A stretch of 64,000 nucleotides of DNA from positions 4,081,639-4,145,638 of the forward strand of contig NZ_KI632512.1 in the NCBI RefSeq assembly GCF_000504305.1, written 5' to 3'. The notes beneath the pieces are model-generated. The model ran no database searches and was not told the DNA's origin. It saw only the letters and a program-made list of their open reading frames with translations. Source of the DNA: Nitratidesulfovibrio termitidis HI1 (lineage in GTDB: Bacteria > Desulfobacterota > Desulfovibrionia > Desulfovibrionales > Desulfovibrionaceae). Shown here one piece after another: positions 26,101 through 35,900 of the stretch (positions are counted from its first letter, which is position 1; every line of letters begins with the position of its first letter). The position numbers and the translations under genes are program-made.

Positions 26101-26465
26101 ACAAATTGTGGAAGTTCAAGGAACTGGGCGTCTCGCTGGTGCTCGACGACTTCGGCACGGGCTATTCCTCGCTGAACTACCTGCGCCAGTTCCCCATGGA
26201 CATGATCAAGATCGACAAGTCGTTCACCAGTCGCGTGCACGAGGAAAAGGCCGCCTACGGCATCGTGCAGTCCATCGTCAGCCTGGGCCGGGGCCTCGGC
26301 CTCGGCGTGGTGGCCGAAGGCATCGAACGGCCCGAACAGGCCGAAGTGCTGCTGGAACTGGGCTGCCTGTACGGCCAGGGCTTCCTGTACTCCCGCCCGC
26401 TGCCCTTCGAACGCACCGTCAAGGTGCTGGAACGCCACTGCCCCCTGCCGCTGTCGGCGGGGTAG
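23163..26465 (+). CDS. PAS-GAF-PAS-GGDEF-EAL cyclic-di-GMP enzyme
   Basis: An 1100-residue multidomain cytoplasmic protein. Order: disordered N-terminus (1-145), PAS (about 150-250; FGAAGIGVCVFDPAGQLLYM), GAF-like (about 300-500), PAS (about 520-640; AVAGMALLDAGGRLLAVNRA), GGDEF (660-820) and EAL (835-1090). The cyclase site is intact (RCGGDEFAVLLDD) and has an inhibitory RxxD site (REVD) five residues ahead. The phosphodiesterase residues are also intact: EALVRW, LNLNISARSF, RLEITES, LDDFGTGYSSLNYL, IDKSF and VVAEGIE. Either activity, or both, is possible. The start is GTG 23163 (GGGGGAG just upstream); ATG 23238 with GGAG is an alternative. No membrane helix is seen, so the sensing is cytoplasmic. 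Confidence 0.93.
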   Translation: MLREPSGVHTVSGAAESHADPENSAMAETRVNPDAPRRSVLPDASQADQAHQAPLPSRSPLPPAIGVADDGLFAGLPDLAAILGTPASCPEQEEPGASPALGPSAATSTTATTAATAPTTQDSPSGAELASCAPDQPSSGRFWPHGDLAAQFGAAGIGVCVFDPAGQLLYMNGRMADLLGCGPEGIPSLFCARMVGLEGTADVLALFLRVASGQDEGGSVRKRFLRGDGGTMLASVTLYAVHDALGLPLHVVHLVRPLERPTRADRSERGGDRPEVLARRRFDDVPFPVGWSATDGAQTPGTARPDRYRAALHLIAHATLHEADPDSLGAAFTRIFRSLLPGEPPELVVYPGDGSRTVYSSAEAAGCRDAAPPCDLAARVYLRGETVRVDADELRELAELGECLLPDPVPAHWLGVPLRTRTGEVLGAIVGQVAGEEDAERVGPGAQLDQAERSGQAERAGRSEPVGTQPLPRPVPARARPGFSAEDRRLLELVSGHVADALAARRDLGRRALDEVRYRASFRDAVAGMALLDAGGRLLAVNRAFEAAFGYPDGVLAGTELRDLLPPDVAGQALREFGGLWLSVSAIRAAAGMGEAAGTMVETSWPFLRADGEKRWMQQSLRILPGEAGHPPCALLQVTPLEGGNGRAGRDPATRDEERMTQTAFHDVLTGLPNRVLLLDRVESALKRARRHDHYRFAVLFLDIDRFKVVNESLGHRAGDELLRLFSDRVLPCLREVDTLARCGGDEFAVLLDDVEDTAEVGTIVERIQDALRTPFPVHDTEVYMAASIGVVVRARQYASAEDILRDADLAMFRAKESGKGRYELFDEEVVPAAPDKLRRENELRRAMERGEIELYFQPVVSLRTARITGLEALVRWNHPDIGLLTPSEFIPLAEESGLIYHLDRHVLELGCASVRALRERAGPAAEFALNLNISARSFRRWNMVESYSAVILESGCNPLDIRLEITESLLLTGVDAVTDKLWKFKELGVSLVLDDFGTGYSSLNYLRQFPMDMIKIDKSFTSRVHEEKAAYGIVQSIVSLGRGLGLGVVAEGIERPEQAEVLLELGCLYGQGFLYSRPLPFERTVKVLERHCPLPLSAG

Positions 26466-26508
26466 GGGGGATTTTTACGAAGAAGTGGTGTTTGGAGAAG
26501 GTTTGATC

Positions 26509-26618
26509 GGGGGAAGGGACCCTTTGGAAAGGGTCCCTTCCCCCGAACCCCCATCCCCCCAAACTTTTCAATTGGGGGGATGGTACGAAAGAGGGCCGGA
26601 AATTCTCCGGCCCTCTTT
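26509..26618. terminator. Three consecutive hairpins between convergent genes
   Basis: Hairpin 1 is GGGGGAAGGGACCCTTT / AAAGGGTCCCTTCCCCC (26509-26544). Hairpin 2 is CCATCCCCCCAA / TTGGGGGGATGG (about 26551-26583). Hairpin 3 is AAAGAGGGCCGGA / TCCGGCCCTCTTT (26588-26618). They separate the GGDEF-EAL gene (+) from lon (-); at least the third can act in both directions. Confidence 0.8.
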
Positions 26619-26693
26619 CTTGGTTTAGTGAAAAGGTGGGTGATAGAGCCACCGAACTGTAGCGGCGATAGGGCGGGAGCCCCTTTGCCTCAG

Positions 26694-26721
26694 CCGTTAG
26701 GCGAGCTTGCGAGCCTTACGG
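26694..26721 (+). repeat. 28-nt dispersed hairpin, copy 2 (family 2)
   Basis: CCGTTAGGCGAGC then TTGCGAGCCTTACGG, one base different from 20569-20596. It is framed by different arms: CTCA/TGAG close in, and CCCTTTGC (26681-26688) against GCAAAGGG further out. It lies 49 bp past the lon stop codon. Confidence 0.75.
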
Positions 26722-26769
26722 ATGAGGACCGCAACGCGCAAAGGGTCCCCTCCCCGGTTCGTTCTTCCC

Positions 26770-29493
26770 TTATTCGCTTTTCGGAAACGCCAGCGGCAGC
26801 AGGTCGTCGATGTGGGCCACGGGGTGGACCTGGATGCGGTGCAGCAGGTCTGCGGGGATGTCTTCCAGGTCCTTGACGTTCTGGCGGGGGATGATGACGT
26901 GCTGCATGCCGCGCGCCACCCCGGCCAGTATCTTTTCCTTGATGCCACCCACGGGCAGCACGCGGCCACGCAGGGTGATCTCGCCGGTCATGCACAGGTC
27001 GCTGCGCACGGGCTTGCCGGTGATGGCGGAAAGCAGCGCGGTGACCATGGTCACCCCGGCGGAGGGGCCATCCTTGGGGGTGGCGCCTGCGGGCACGTGG
27101 ATGTGCAGGTCCAGCTTTTCCGAGAAGTCGGGTTCGATGCCCAGCCGTTCGGCGCGGCTGCGCGCATAGGAAATGGCGGCCTGCGCGCTTTCCTTCATCA
27201 CGTCGCCGAGCTGGCCGGTCATGGTCACGCCGCCCTTGCCCTTCATGGGGGTGACTTCCACGTGCAGCACCTCGCCTCCGTAGGGGGTCCAGGCCAGGCC
27301 CAGGGCCACGCCGGGCAGCAGTTCGGCTTCCTTTTCCTCATCGATGAAGCGGGGCGCGCCCAGCAGCTTTTCCAGCATGCGGGGGGTGACCCGGAAGGGA
27401 CCTTTTTCGCCCTCGGCCTTGCGGCGGGCCACCTTGCGGCACAGCGAGCCGATTTCACGCTCCAGGTTCCGCAACCCGGCCTCGCGGGTGTAGCCGGTGA
27501 TGATGCGCTCGATGAGCGCGTCGGGCACGGTCACCTCGCGCGGGGACAGGCCGTTTTCCCTGGCCTGGCGCGGCAGCAGGTAGCGGCGGGCGATGGCCAG
27601 CTTTTCCTGCATGGTGTAGCCGGGAATGGAGATGACCTCCATGCGGTCACGCAGGGGCGGGGGAATGGTGTCCAGCTGGTTGGCGGTGCAGATGAACATG
27701 ACCTTGGACAGGTCGAAGGGCACGTTCAGGTAATGATCGCTGAACGAGAAGTTCTGCTCCGGGTCCAGCACCTCCAGCAGTGCGGATGACGGATCGCCCC
27801 GGAAATCGGAGCCGATCTTGTCGATTTCATCCAGCATCAGCACGGGGTTGCGCGTGCCCAGTTGCTTCAGGCTCTGCACGATGCGTCCCGGCATGGCCCC
27901 GATGTAGGTGCGCCGGTGGCCGCGTATTTCCGCCTCGTCGCGCATGCCGCCCAGTGAGATGCGCTGGAACTTGCGGCCCATGGCGCGGGCGATGGACCGG
28001 CCCAGCGAGGTCTTGCCCACGCCGGGAGGCCCGGCAAAGCACAGGATGGGCCCCTTGGACTTGGGGTTCAGCTTGCGCACGCTGAGGTATTCAAGAATGC
28101 GGTCCTTGACCTTGGCAAGGCCCAGGTGGTCCTCGTCCAGAATCACCTTGGCCTTGTTGATGTCCAGCCGGTCGCGCGAAAGTTTGGCCCACGGCAGTTC
28201 CGCAAGCCATTCCAGATAGGTGCGCACCACGGTGGCCTCGGAAGAATCGGGGTGCATGGAGGCCAGACGGCGCAACTGCTTGTCCGCTTCCTTGCGGACG
28301 TCACGCGGCAACCCGGAGCGCTCCAGGGCGCGGGTGAGGTCTTCCAGTTCCTCGTCCTCGTTGCCAGATTCACCCAGTTCGCGGCGGATGGCCTTCATCT
28401 GCTCGCGCAGGAAGTAGTCCTTCTGGGCCTTGTCCATGCCCTCTCGCGCCATGCTCTGGATCTTGGCCTGCATGGACGCCACTTCCACTTCCTTGACCAG
28501 TTGCTCGTTGACCAGGCGCAGCCGGGCGTCAGGGTCGGTGCATTCCAGGATGGCCTGCGCGTCGGCAACCTTCATGCGCAGGTTGGCGGCGATGAGGTCG
28601 GCAAGGCGGCCCGGATCATCCACGGAATTGAGCACGGCCATGATGTCCGAGGTGGCGATGCCGCGCAGCGAGAGGATCTTTTCGCTCTGCTCGCGGGCGG
28701 CGCGCATCATGGCTTCCTGCTCCACGGTGGGCGGGCCCAGTTCCGGCTCGGGCAGGGTTTCCACGCGGGCGGTAAGATAGCCGTCGCCCACGCCGAAGGA
28801 TTCCACACGGGCGCGGCTGATGCCCTGCACCAGCACCTTCAGCCGGTTGTCGGGCATCTTCAGCATGCGCATGATCATCACCACCGTGCCGGTGGGGTGC
28901 AGGTCTTCCGGCGCGGGGTCGTCCACCGATTCGTCGCGCTGGGTGCAGATCATCAGGTAGCGGCTGCCGTTGAGGGCGGCGTCCACGGCCTGCACCGACT
29001 TTTCGCGGCCCACGAACAGGGGCAGGATCATGTAGTTGAACACCACCACGTCGCGTACGGGCAGCACGGGCAACTCGTCGGGCAGTACGGGCAGTTCCGG
29101 TCCGTCGGGGGCATCCGGAGATTCGGTGGCGTCCGGATTGCCGCTCTCGGCGTCGTCCAGACCGTCGAAGTCATGCGCGCGGGCATCGTCACCGGCGCGG
29201 GACGGCGTGGACACGGCGGCCTCCCTGCCTGTGGCCTTGCCCCGTACCGTCTCGCCCTGTTCAGCCTTGCCCTGTGCGACCACGGCTGGGGCATCCTGAT
29301 CGTCGGGCTGGACGTCGATGACGGTGACGCCGTTGGTGGGGGCAGGCGTTGCATCGGGCTTGGCGTCGGGAGGCGTGCCGGACGCGGCGTCGGGCGCAGG
29401 AGTGGCCGACGCGGAATCCTGCTGCTTGTTGGGCTTGCCGGTAGTGGGGCCGGATTCGTCGGGGGTGCCGTCGTCGTATATGTCGTCGGTCAT
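26770..29493 (-). CDS. lon: ATP-dependent protease Lon with long acidic N-terminal extension
   Basis: A 907-residue cytoplasmic AAA+ serine protease that degrades damaged and regulatory proteins. Residues 1-125 are a low-complexity acidic extension not usual in Lon. The LON substrate domain starts near 130 ([20 protein letters not shown]). The ATPase has Walker [14 protein letters not shown] (about 487), Walker [11 protein letters not shown] and the arginine region [19 protein letters not shown]. The protease domain has the Ser-Lys dyad in [10 protein letters not shown] (Ser about 812) and [11 protein letters not shown] (Lys about 850). The ATG (MTDDIYDD) has AGGAG eight bases upstream. It starts 20 bp after the acyP stop, so the two are co-transcribed. 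It ends before the hairpin repeats. Confidence 0.96.
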   Translation of the reverse strand: MTDDIYDDGTPDESGPTTGKPNKQQDSASATPAPDAASGTPPDAKPDATPAPTNGVTVIDVQPDDQDAPAVVAQGKAEQGETVRGKATGREAAVSTPSRAGDDARAHDFDGLDDAESGNPDATESPDAPDGPELPVLPDELPVLPVRDVVVFNYMILPLFVGREKSVQAVDAALNGSRYLMICTQRDESVDDPAPEDLHPTGTVVMIMRMLKMPDNRLKVLVQGISRARVESFGVGDGYLTARVETLPEPELGPPTVEQEAMMRAAREQSEKILSLRGIATSDIMAVLNSVDDPGRLADLIAANLRMKVADAQAILECTDPDARLRLVNEQLVKEVEVASMQAKIQSMAREGMDKAQKDYFLREQMKAIRRELGESGNEDEELEDLTRALERSGLPRDVRKEADKQLRRLASMHPDSSEATVVRTYLEWLAELPWAKLSRDRLDINKAKVILDEDHLGLAKVKDRILEYLSVRKLNPKSKGPILCFAGPPGVGKTSLGRSIARAMGRKFQRISLGGMRDEAEIRGHRRTYIGAMPGRIVQSLKQLGTRNPVLMLDEIDKIGSDFRGDPSSALLEVLDPEQNFSFSDHYLNVPFDLSKVMFICTANQLDTIPPPLRDRMEVISIPGYTMQEKLAIARRYLLPRQARENGLSPREVTVPDALIERIITGYTREAGLRNLEREIGSLCRKVARRKAEGEKGPFRVTPRMLEKLLGAPRFIDEEKEAELLPGVALGLAWTPYGGEVLHVEVTPMKGKGGVTMTGQLGDVMKESAQAAISYARSRAERLGIEPDFSEKLDLHIHVPAGATPKDGPSAGVTMVTALLSAITGKPVRSDLCMTGEITLRGRVLPVGGIKEKILAGVARGMQHVIIPRQNVKDLEDIPADLLHRIQVHPVAHIDDLLPLAFPKSE

Positions 29494-29512
29494 GCGGGGT
29501 GCTCCTCGCGTG

Positions 29513-29836
29513 TCAGGATCGGATATGAAAATCGTGCCGGGGGGCGTCCTGCCCGTTGTGCGTGTCCGGCGCATCGGAAGGTTGCGCGTTCACTATGATC
29601 TCGTTCAGGGCTTGTTCTTCCACCTCGGTAACCTTGGCGAACATGGGGCCTTTCCACAGGGCCTCGCGCAGGGCGTCCATGCGCTCGTCCGACCCTTGGG
29701 CCTCCAGTTCCACACTGCCGTCGGGCAGGTTGCGCACCCACCCGGCCAGTCCCAGGGCGCGGGCGGTGCGCCCGGTCCACGAGCGAAATCCCACTCCCTG
29801 CACCCGGCCGGTGACCCTGAATCGGCTGCGAGTCAT
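29513..29836 (-). CDS. acyP: Acylphosphatase
   Basis: A 107-residue cytoplasmic enzyme hydrolysing acyl phosphates such as acetyl phosphate or carbamoyl phosphate. The signature is complete: RFRVTGRVQGVGFRSW with the phosphate-binding loop and catalytic Arg, then GLAGWVRNLPDGSVELEAQG with the catalytic Asn. Typical acylphosphatases are about 90-100 residues; here a short variable tail (DTHNGQDAPRHDFHIRS) is added. It lies directly upstream of lon and 115 bp after radC. Confidence 0.93.
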   Translation of the reverse strand: MTRSRFRVTGRVQGVGFRSWTGRTARALGLAGWVRNLPDGSVELEAQGSDERMDALREALWKGPMFAKVTEVEEQALNEIIVNAQPSDAPDTHNGQDAPRHDFHIRS

Positions 29837-29950
29837 GGGCGTGTGCTCCCGGTTTTGTCCGGCGTTTGCGTGCCGGGGTGTGTGCTGCGGGGGACGTCAT
29901 GCCCTGGGGACGGCTGCCGCCTGATCGGGCATGGCCAGTCCAGTCTTCCG

Positions 29951-30628
29951 TCAGATCAGGCCGTCGTCCTTGAGGCTGTAACAGGCGTCGTCGGTGACGA
30001 TGACGTGGTCCAGCAGGCGCATGCCGATGGCCTTGGCCGAAAGTTCCAGTTGCCGGGTGATTTCGATGTCTCCCGCCGACGGCGACGGGTTGCCGCCGGG
30101 GTGGTTGTGCACCAGGATGATCGATGCCGCCTTGTGCCGCAGGGCCAGTTCCAGGATTTCGCGCGGGTACACGGCGGATGCGTTCACCGTGCCGCGCGAG
30201 GCACGCTCCCACGCCATCAGGCGGTTCTGGGTGTCCAGCAGGGCCACCCAGACCTCTTCGTGGGGAGAGGCGGCAAGGCGCATCCGGGCCATTTCCGCCA
30301 CCGCCTGCGGGCTGCCCAGCACTTCGCGCTCGCGGGCCGGGGTTTCCACGTAGCGGGCCATCACCTCGCGCAGCAGGGCCCAGAAATCCAGCATGGCCGG
30401 GCCAAAGCCCTTCACCCCCAGCAGTTCCGAGGGGCGGGCGTCCAGCACGCCGCGCAGGCTGCCGAAGCGTTGCAGCAGTTCCTTGGCCAGGGGCTTGGTG
30501 TCGCGGCGCAGCAGCACGTGGCCCAACAGCAGTTCCAGCACCTCATAGTCGGGCAGGGCGGCGGGGTCGTTGCGCAGCCTGGCCCGCACCCGCTCGCGGT
30601 GGCCGTGGTAGTGGGGACCAGTGGTCAT
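29951..30628 (-). CDS. radC: RadC-family JAB/MPN domain protein
   Basis: A 225-residue protein. An N-terminal helix-hairpin-helix-type region (DYEVLELLLGHVLLRRDTKP, LRGVLDARPSELLGVKGFGP) is followed by the RadC JAB domain with metal-binding residues in ILVHNHPGGNPSPSAGD, the H-x-H-x-S-x-x-D pattern, and an upstream Glu. Despite the historical name, a role in DNA repair is unproven for this family; the JAB fold suggests a metal-dependent hydrolase. The start MTTGPHYHGHRERVR lacks a clear ribosome site. The same frame stays open upstream through the holA region, but that part is shadow. Confidence 0.9.
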   Translation of the reverse strand: MTTGPHYHGHRERVRARLRNDPAALPDYEVLELLLGHVLLRRDTKPLAKELLQRFGSLRGVLDARPSELLGVKGFGPAMLDFWALLREVMARYVETPAREREVLGSPQAVAEMARMRLAASPHEEVWVALLDTQNRLMAWERASRGTVNASAVYPREILELALRHKAASIILVHNHPGGNPSPSAGDIEITRQLELSAKAIGMRLLDHVIVTDDACYSLKDDGLI

Positions 30629-30822
30629 AATAAGCAGTCGTGCGGGGCGTGCAAGCCCGTTGTACGGGGGGTGCCCATGGCTGTTGGGGCGTGGACCGCA
30701 TGGCCGACCGCATGGCCGGGTATGTGGCGATTGGGCGCGGCATGCAGGGTATGGTGGGTCGGGTGGGCGCCACAGGTGGCAACGGCAGCCCGCACGGATT
30801 GGGGCAGGACGGTTGCCATCCC

Positions 30823-31947
30823 TCAGTTCCTCTGCCCGCCCGGCGCGTATGCCGGGGGACGGGGCCTGCCAGCCTGACCTGCTCCAGCATGCCCGCCGCC
30901 GGACTGGCCGGTACCGGTGGCGGCACGGCGGCTGCGAGCGAACAGGGTGAACAGCCCGGCCACCAGCACTTCCATGGCCTGCTCGGGCGAGCGTTCGCCG
31001 CTCTTGATGCCCAGTTCCGCCTCCAGCGCCAGATCCCATATCCGGGCCAGCCCGGCGTGCCCCAACTGCCGGGCCAGTTGCTGCTTGGGCGGCAATACCG
31101 AGGGGGGCAGGCGCACCGGTTCGCCCGCCAGCAACTGCCACAGGATACGCGTTTCGCGCAGCAGCATGCCCAGAAAGGGAAACAGCATGGAATCGCCGCC
31201 CAGGCGGTCGCGCAGCACCTGACGCCATACGGTCATGGGGGCGTTGCCCGCTTGCAGCGCGCGCATGAAGGCAAAGATGTCGATGTCCGCCGCGTGGTCC
31301 ACCAGCGCGGCCATGGCGGCGGTAACCTCCCCGTCGCCCGCGGCAAGCGAGAGCTTTTCCAGTTCGGTGGCGATGGCGGTGGCGTCCGGCGGCAGGGCGG
31401 CGCAGACAGCCTCCAGCGCACCGGGGGCAAAACGGATGGCGCGCGATGCGGCATGCTGGCGCACGAAGGTGGCCACGCCGCGCTCGTCCAGGCCGGGCGA
31501 GCGCCATATCCACTTCTGTTTTTCCGCAAAGTCCAGACAGCGCAGCCTGGCAATGTGGGCGGGCACCTTGGGCTGGCCCTTGTCGAAGGGGACCTCCAGG
31601 CACAGGAACGGCCACGCCAGCGGATTGGGCTTGGCCAGCGCGGCAGAGATGCGTTTCCACGTTTCCGCAGGCAGGTTCTGGGCGTTGCGCACCACCAGGG
31701 CGTGCGGCGTGGCGAACAGCCCCTGAAGCGTCAGGTGCTCCCAGAAGGCGGGGGGCAGTGGCTCGTCGCCCCAGAAGGCCTGGCGGTCCCAGGTCGCGGA
31801 CGCGGAGGGAACCAGCCCCCCCAATCCGGCGGACGTCGCGGAATCGTTACCAGCCGCAGGCGGATGCGCGGCCAGCAGCGCGTCGATGCGGTCGCGGGTC
31901 AGGCGGGCGTCGGGGCAGATGCAGATGGTGAAGCCGGGTCGGGTCAT
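30823..31947 (-). CDS. holA: DNA polymerase III delta subunit (divergent HolA)
   Basis: A 374-residue clamp-loader subunit that opens the beta sliding clamp. The order domain I (GFTICICPDARLTRDRIDAL) then the AAA-like core with PHALVVRNAQNLPAETWKRI and the C-terminal helical collar (AFMRALQAGNAPMTVWRQVL, LLRETRILWQLLAG) fits the delta subunit, although similarity is low as in most HolA proteins. The position next to lptE and leuS is the common bacterial arrangement and supports the call. The last 35 residues are a Gly/Pro-rich tail. The ATG MTRPGFT has no strong ribosome site. A terminator-like hairpin precedes the gene. Confidence 0.82.
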   Translation of the reverse strand: MTRPGFTICICPDARLTRDRIDALLAAHPPAAGNDSATSAGLGGLVPSASATWDRQAFWGDEPLPPAFWEHLTLQGLFATPHALVVRNAQNLPAETWKRISAALAKPNPLAWPFLCLEVPFDKGQPKVPAHIARLRCLDFAEKQKWIWRSPGLDERGVATFVRQHAASRAIRFAPGALEAVCAALPPDATAIATELEKLSLAAGDGEVTAAMAALVDHAADIDIFAFMRALQAGNAPMTVWRQVLRDRLGGDSMLFPFLGMLLRETRILWQLLAGEPVRLPPSVLPPKQQLARQLGHAGLARIWDLALEAELGIKSGERSPEQAMEVLVAGLFTLFARSRRAATGTGQSGGGHAGAGQAGRPRPPAYAPGGQRN

Positions 31948-31982
31948 GCAGTCACCGTAAGGTTGCGGGGCGGCAACAAGAA

Positions 31983-32011
31983 GGCCCGAAGGGAACGCCT
32001 CCCCTCGGGCC
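31983..32011 (-). terminator. Hairpin between lptE and holA
   Basis: On the minus strand GGCCCGA...TCGGGCC (inner GGGG/TTCCC also pairs partly), followed by TTCTTGTTG. It may end the leuS-lptE transcript before holA. Confidence 0.65.
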
Positions 32012-32037
32012 GTTATATCCGGGCCTTGGCCTGTGGT

Positions 32038-32625
32038 CTAGAAGCGCTGGCGCATCCTGTCCACCAGCCGCCGCACCAGTTCGATGCCCACCTTTTCGGC
32101 GGCGTCGCGCTCGTTGTAGGTGTCGTACGAGTCGTAATAACCGACGAGTCCCGAACTCCAGACCACGGCGTTGGTGGCGCCGTCGTACACCGTGGCCTCG
32201 GCGGCCATGGAGGCGGTGTACAACTGCGTCCTGTCGTCGGAGTCGCGCACGTCGCCGCGCAGGCGGAAGTAGTGCACCCGCAGCTTGATCTCGTAGTCGG
32301 CGCGGCCGTCGTCCTTCCATACCGCTAGGCTGCGCGCGGCCACCTCGTCGCGCAGGGCGGAACGCAGCAGGTACGGCAGCCACGAGTACATGGTGGGGTT
32401 GTCCACGCTCTTGATCTTGAGCGTCTTGTGCCCGTCGCCGAAAATGCCGGTTTCCTCGCTGGTCAGGTTGTACCCCGCGCAGCCGGACAGTGCAGACAGG
32501 GCTGTCAGGGCGGCCAGCAGGGCCACGACCGGGAGCACGCACAGCATGCGCCGCGTCATGCGGGACAGGAATCCGCCGTTGCGGCCCACATTGGGGCCAA
32601 GGTTCCTGAGGGACGCGGCGGCCAT
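32038..32625 (-). CDS. lptE: LPS assembly lipoprotein LptE
   Basis: A 195-residue outer-membrane lipoprotein that plugs the LptD barrel during lipopolysaccharide export. A signal peptide with the lipobox ALSGC (Cys at about residue 49) is followed by AGYNLTSEETGIFGDGHKTL; the mature protein is the LptE alpha/beta sandwich (KSVDNPTMYSWLPYLLRSAL, EIKLRVHYFRLRGDV). An internal ATG (MTRRMLCVLPVV) at 32559 gives a more usual signal peptide length. The annotated start sits 2 bp from the leuS stop, so the genes are tightly linked. Confidence 0.85.
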   Translation of the reverse strand: MAAASLRNLGPNVGRNGGFLSRMTRRMLCVLPVVALLAALTALSALSGCAGYNLTSEETGIFGDGHKTLKIKSVDNPTMYSWLPYLLRSALRDEVAARSLAVWKDDGRADYEIKLRVHYFRLRGDVRDSDDRTQLYTASMAAEATVYDGATNAVVWSSGLVGYYDSYDTYNERDAAEKVGIELVRRLVDRMRQRF

Positions 32626-32627
32626 GG

Positions 32628-35150
32628 CTAGCTGACCACCACGTTGACGAGCTTGCCGGGAATGACGACGACCTTGCGCACGGTGACATCCTCCAGATGG
32701 CGGGCCACGTTGGGTTCCGACAGGGCGGCGGTCTCTATGGCCTTGGCGTCCGCCCCTGCGGGCACGCTGACGCGGCCGCGCAGCTTGCCGTTGATCTGGA
32801 CCACGATGGTTTCCTCGTCACGAGCCAGGGCTTCCTCGCTCCATTGCGGCCACGGCTCGTCGGTGACGCGCCCGGTGTTGCCGATGCTGGCCCACAGTTC
32901 CTCGGCGATGTGCGGGGTGATGGGCGAGAGCAGCGTGAGCACGGTGGCCACGGCGCTGGACAGCATCCGCCGCCCGGCCTCGTCGCCGGACAGTTCGTCC
33001 TTGGCCAGGTACAGCGCGTTGACCAGTTCCATCACCGCCGCGATGGCCGTGTTGAACTGGAACCTGTCGCTGATGTCCGCCCCGGCCTTGCGCACCGTGG
33101 CGTGTTCCTTGTTGCGCAGATCCTTGGCCTGGGGCGTTGCGGCGTCCGCCGCAGTGGCCGAGCAGGCCTTCACCGGCAGGAGCACGCCGGAAAGTTCCTC
33201 GGCCAGGCGCCAGATGCGCCCGATGAAGCGGTAGGAACCTTCGATGCCCGAATCGCTCCAGTCGAAGTCGCGTTCCGGCGGCGCGGCAAACAGGCAGAAC
33301 AGGCGCACCGTGTCCGCCCCGTAGCGGGCGATCATTTCGGTGGGGTCCACCACGTTGCCCTTGGACTTGGACATCTTGGCCCCTTCCTTCAGCACCATGC
33401 CCTGGGTGAGCAGGTTGGCGAAGGGTTCGTCCAGGTCCATGTAGCCGCAGTCGCGCAGGGCCTTCACGAAGAAGCGCGAATACAGCAGGTGCAGGATGGC
33501 GTGCTCCACGCCGCCGATGTACTGGTCCACGGGCATCCAGTACTTCAGCGCGGCGGGGTCGAACGCGCCGTCGTTCTTGCTGGCGCTGGTGTAGCGCGCG
33601 AAATACCACGAGGACTCCACGAAGGTGTCCATGGTGTCGGTCTCGCGGCGGGCCTTGCCGCCGCACTTGGGGCAGGCGCAGTCCGCGAATTCGGGGGTGT
33701 CGGGCAGGGGCGAGCGGCCGTCCTCGTGGGTGCGCACTTCCAGCGGCAGCAGCACGGGCAGGTTCTCGTCCTTTTCGGCCACCACGCCGCAGGCATCGCA
33801 GTACACCACGGGAATGGGCGCGCCCCAGTACCGCTGGCGCGAGATGTTCCAGTCGCGCAGGCGGTAGTTGACGGTGCGGCGGCCCTTGCCGGAGGCTTCC
33901 AGCGAATCGGCGATCTTCTGCTTGGCGGCATCGTTGGGCAGGCCGTCGAAGTCGCCGGAATTGACCAGCAGGCCCGCTTCGGTCCAGGCGGACTGCATGG
34001 CGGCGGTGTCCAGCGCGTCGCCTTCCGGCTGGATGACCACCTGCATGGGCAGATCGTACTTGCGGGCGAATTCGAAGTCGCGCTGGTCGTGCGCGGGCAC
34101 GGCCATGACCGCGCCGGTGCCGTATTCGGCCAGCACGAAGTTGGCCACCCAGATGGGCATGCGGCGCCCGGTGAAGGGGTTCACACAATATGCGCCAGTA
34201 AACACGCCTTCCTTCTCCAGGTCGTCCGACTGGCGCACGATGCGGTCCATGTTGCGGATGCGTTCCACGAAGGCGCGTACCGCCGGGGCTTCGGGCTTTC
34301 CGTCAATGAGCTGTTCCACCAGCGGGTGTTCCGGCGCAAGGCTCATGAAGGTGGCGCCGAACACGGTGTCCTGCCGGGTGGTGAACACGGTGATGGAGCC
34401 GTCATTGCCCGATCCGCCGGGGCCCTCCAGCGGGAACACGATTTCCGCGCCGATGGACTTGCCGATCCAGTTGCGCTGCATGCTCACCACGCGCTCGGGC
34501 CAGCCCGCTTCCAGCTTGTCGAGGTCGGCCAGCAGTTCTTCCGCGTAGTCGGTGATGCGCAGGAACCACTGGGTCAGGTTCTTCTGCTCCACGGCGGAAT
34601 CGCAGCGCCAGCACAGCCCTTCGATGACCTGCTCGTTGGCGAGCACGGTGTGGCAGTTGGGGCACCAGTTCTGCGGGGCCTGCTTGCGGTACACCAGGCC
34701 CTTCTCGAAGAAGCGCAGGAAGAATTGCTGTTCCCAGCGGTAGTATTCTGGCGTGCAGGTGGCCAGCTCGCGCCGCCAGTCGTACGAATAGCCAAGGCGG
34801 CGCAACTGGGTGCGCATGTTGTCGATGTTGGAAAAGGTCCACTTGGCGGGATGCGTGCCGTGCTTGATGGCGGCGTTTTCCGCCGGCAGCCCGAAGGCGT
34901 CCCAGCCCATGGGGTGCAGCACGTTGAAGCCCTGCATGCGCTTGAAGCGCGCCACCACGTCGCCGATGGAGTAGTTGCGCACGTGCCCCATGTGGATGTT
35001 GCCCGAAGGGTAGGGGAACATCTCGAGCACGTAGTACTTGGGCTTGTCGGAATGATGGTCGCAGTGGAAGGCGCCGCTTTCTTCCCAGGTGCGCTGCCAT
35101 TTGATTTCGATGGACTGGTGGTCGTATTTCGTGCCGCGTTCGGGTTTCAT
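32628..35150 (-). CDS. leuS: Leucyl-tRNA synthetase
   Basis: An 840-residue class I aminoacyl-tRNA synthetase that charges tRNA-Leu. The HIGH motif is seen as [17 protein letters not shown] (about residue 43-59), the zinc-type insert in [20 protein letters not shown], the CP1 editing domain in the middle ([22 protein letters not shown]), KMSKS as [14 protein letters not shown], and a normal C-terminal anticodon-binding region. Length is typical. The start [12 protein letters not shown] (35150) has AAGGA ten bases upstream; the open frame extends to 35693 only because it shadows nusB. The 248-bp gap above it, 35151-35398, shows no gene. Confidence 0.97.
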   Translation of the reverse strand: MKPERGTKYDHQSIEIKWQRTWEESGAFHCDHHSDKPKYYVLEMFPYPSGNIHMGHVRNYSIGDVVARFKRMQGFNVLHPMGWDAFGLPAENAAIKHGTHPAKWTFSNIDNMRTQLRRLGYSYDWRRELATCTPEYYRWEQQFFLRFFEKGLVYRKQAPQNWCPNCHTVLANEQVIEGLCWRCDSAVEQKNLTQWFLRITDYAEELLADLDKLEAGWPERVVSMQRNWIGKSIGAEIVFPLEGPGGSGNDGSITVFTTRQDTVFGATFMSLAPEHPLVEQLIDGKPEAPAVRAFVERIRNMDRIVRQSDDLEKEGVFTGAYCVNPFTGRRMPIWVANFVLAEYGTGAVMAVPAHDQRDFEFARKYDLPMQVVIQPEGDALDTAAMQSAWTEAGLLVNSGDFDGLPNDAAKQKIADSLEASGKGRRTVNYRLRDWNISRQRYWGAPIPVVYCDACGVVAEKDENLPVLLPLEVRTHEDGRSPLPDTPEFADCACPKCGGKARRETDTMDTFVESSWYFARYTSASKNDGAFDPAALKYWMPVDQYIGGVEHAILHLLYSRFFVKALRDCGYMDLDEPFANLLTQGMVLKEGAKMSKSKGNVVDPTEMIARYGADTVRLFCLFAAPPERDFDWSDSGIEGSYRFIGRIWRLAEELSGVLLPVKACSATAADAATPQAKDLRNKEHATVRKAGADISDRFQFNTAIAAVMELVNALYLAKDELSGDEAGRRMLSSAVATVLTLLSPITPHIAEELWASIGNTGRVTDEPWPQWSEEALARDEETIVVQINGKLRGRVSVPAGADAKAIETAALSEPNVARHLEDVTVRKVVVIPGKLVNVVVS

Positions 35151-35398
35151 GCCGCGATGGTCCTTGTGGGATGCCCCGCGCCTGTCCTGCCGTTGGTGAC
35201 CGGGCCTGTTCCGGTGCCGGAGGGGGCGGGTGTCGGGTCTGGTATCTGGTCGGGAAGGCGTGCCCCCCGGCGAAGACCGAGGGCGCGAGCCCGTCAGACC
35301 GTAGCCTTTCGGACGCGCGCCTTCAAGTGCCAATTGCGCATTCGCGGGGTGATTCCGGGCGGTTAAGCGCCGCCGAACTCCCCCGCCAGCACTGGGGC

Positions 35399-35896
35399 TT
35401 ACTGCCCCTTGGGCGATAGTCGGCCCGACTCCACCGCGCGGGCCACCGCGTCGAGAATGCCGTTGATGAAACCGCGCGAGTTGTCGTCGCCGAACTGCTT
35501 GGAAAGCTCGATGGCCTCGTTCATGGCCACCTTGGCGGGCACGTCGTCGCGGAACAGCATTTCGTACACGGCGATGCGCAGCAGCGTCAGTTCCACGCGG
35601 CCCATGCGCTCCACGCGCCAGTTCTGCGAAAAGCCGGATACCGCCTCGTCCAGTTCGGCCTGGGTCTTCCACACGCCGTGGATGACTTCCCATGCGTAGC
35701 CCTGCGGGGCGGTGGCGGGGTTGTGCCGTTCGGCCTTTTCGTCCTCGGCGGTGCGGTCTGCCACATCGGGCGAGGCGGCATACGCCGCGCGCAACGCACC
35801 TTCGCTGGTGGCCGGGGTAAAACTGAGCCCGTACAGCACTTGGAAGGCCAGCGCGCGCTCGCTGCGCCGGGTGGGTTTTTTGCCCTGGTTGGCCAT
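35399..35896 (-). CDS. nusB: Transcription antitermination protein NusB
   Basis: A 165-residue all-helical RNA-binding protein that, with NusE/S10, supports rRNA antitermination. Family features: [17 protein letters not shown] at the N-terminus and [20 protein letters not shown] then [20 protein letters not shown] with GILDAVAR at the end. An acidic insert ([20 protein letters not shown]) in the middle lengthens it beyond the usual 140 residues. It starts 4 bp after the ribH stop; the ribH-nusB order is widely conserved. Confidence 0.95.
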   Translation of the reverse strand: MANQGKKPTRRSERALAFQVLYGLSFTPATSEGALRAAYAASPDVADRTAEDEKAERHNPATAPQGYAWEVIHGVWKTQAELDEAVSGFSQNWRVERMGRVELTLLRIAVYEMLFRDDVPAKVAMNEAIELSKQFGDDNSRGFINGILDAVARAVESGRLSPKGQ

Positions 35897-35900
35897 GGGG

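Noticed and set aside
35151..35693. N-terminal extension of leuS up to 35693
   Set aside because: The added residues shadow nusB and have no similarity to Leu[14 protein letters not shown] is the natural start.
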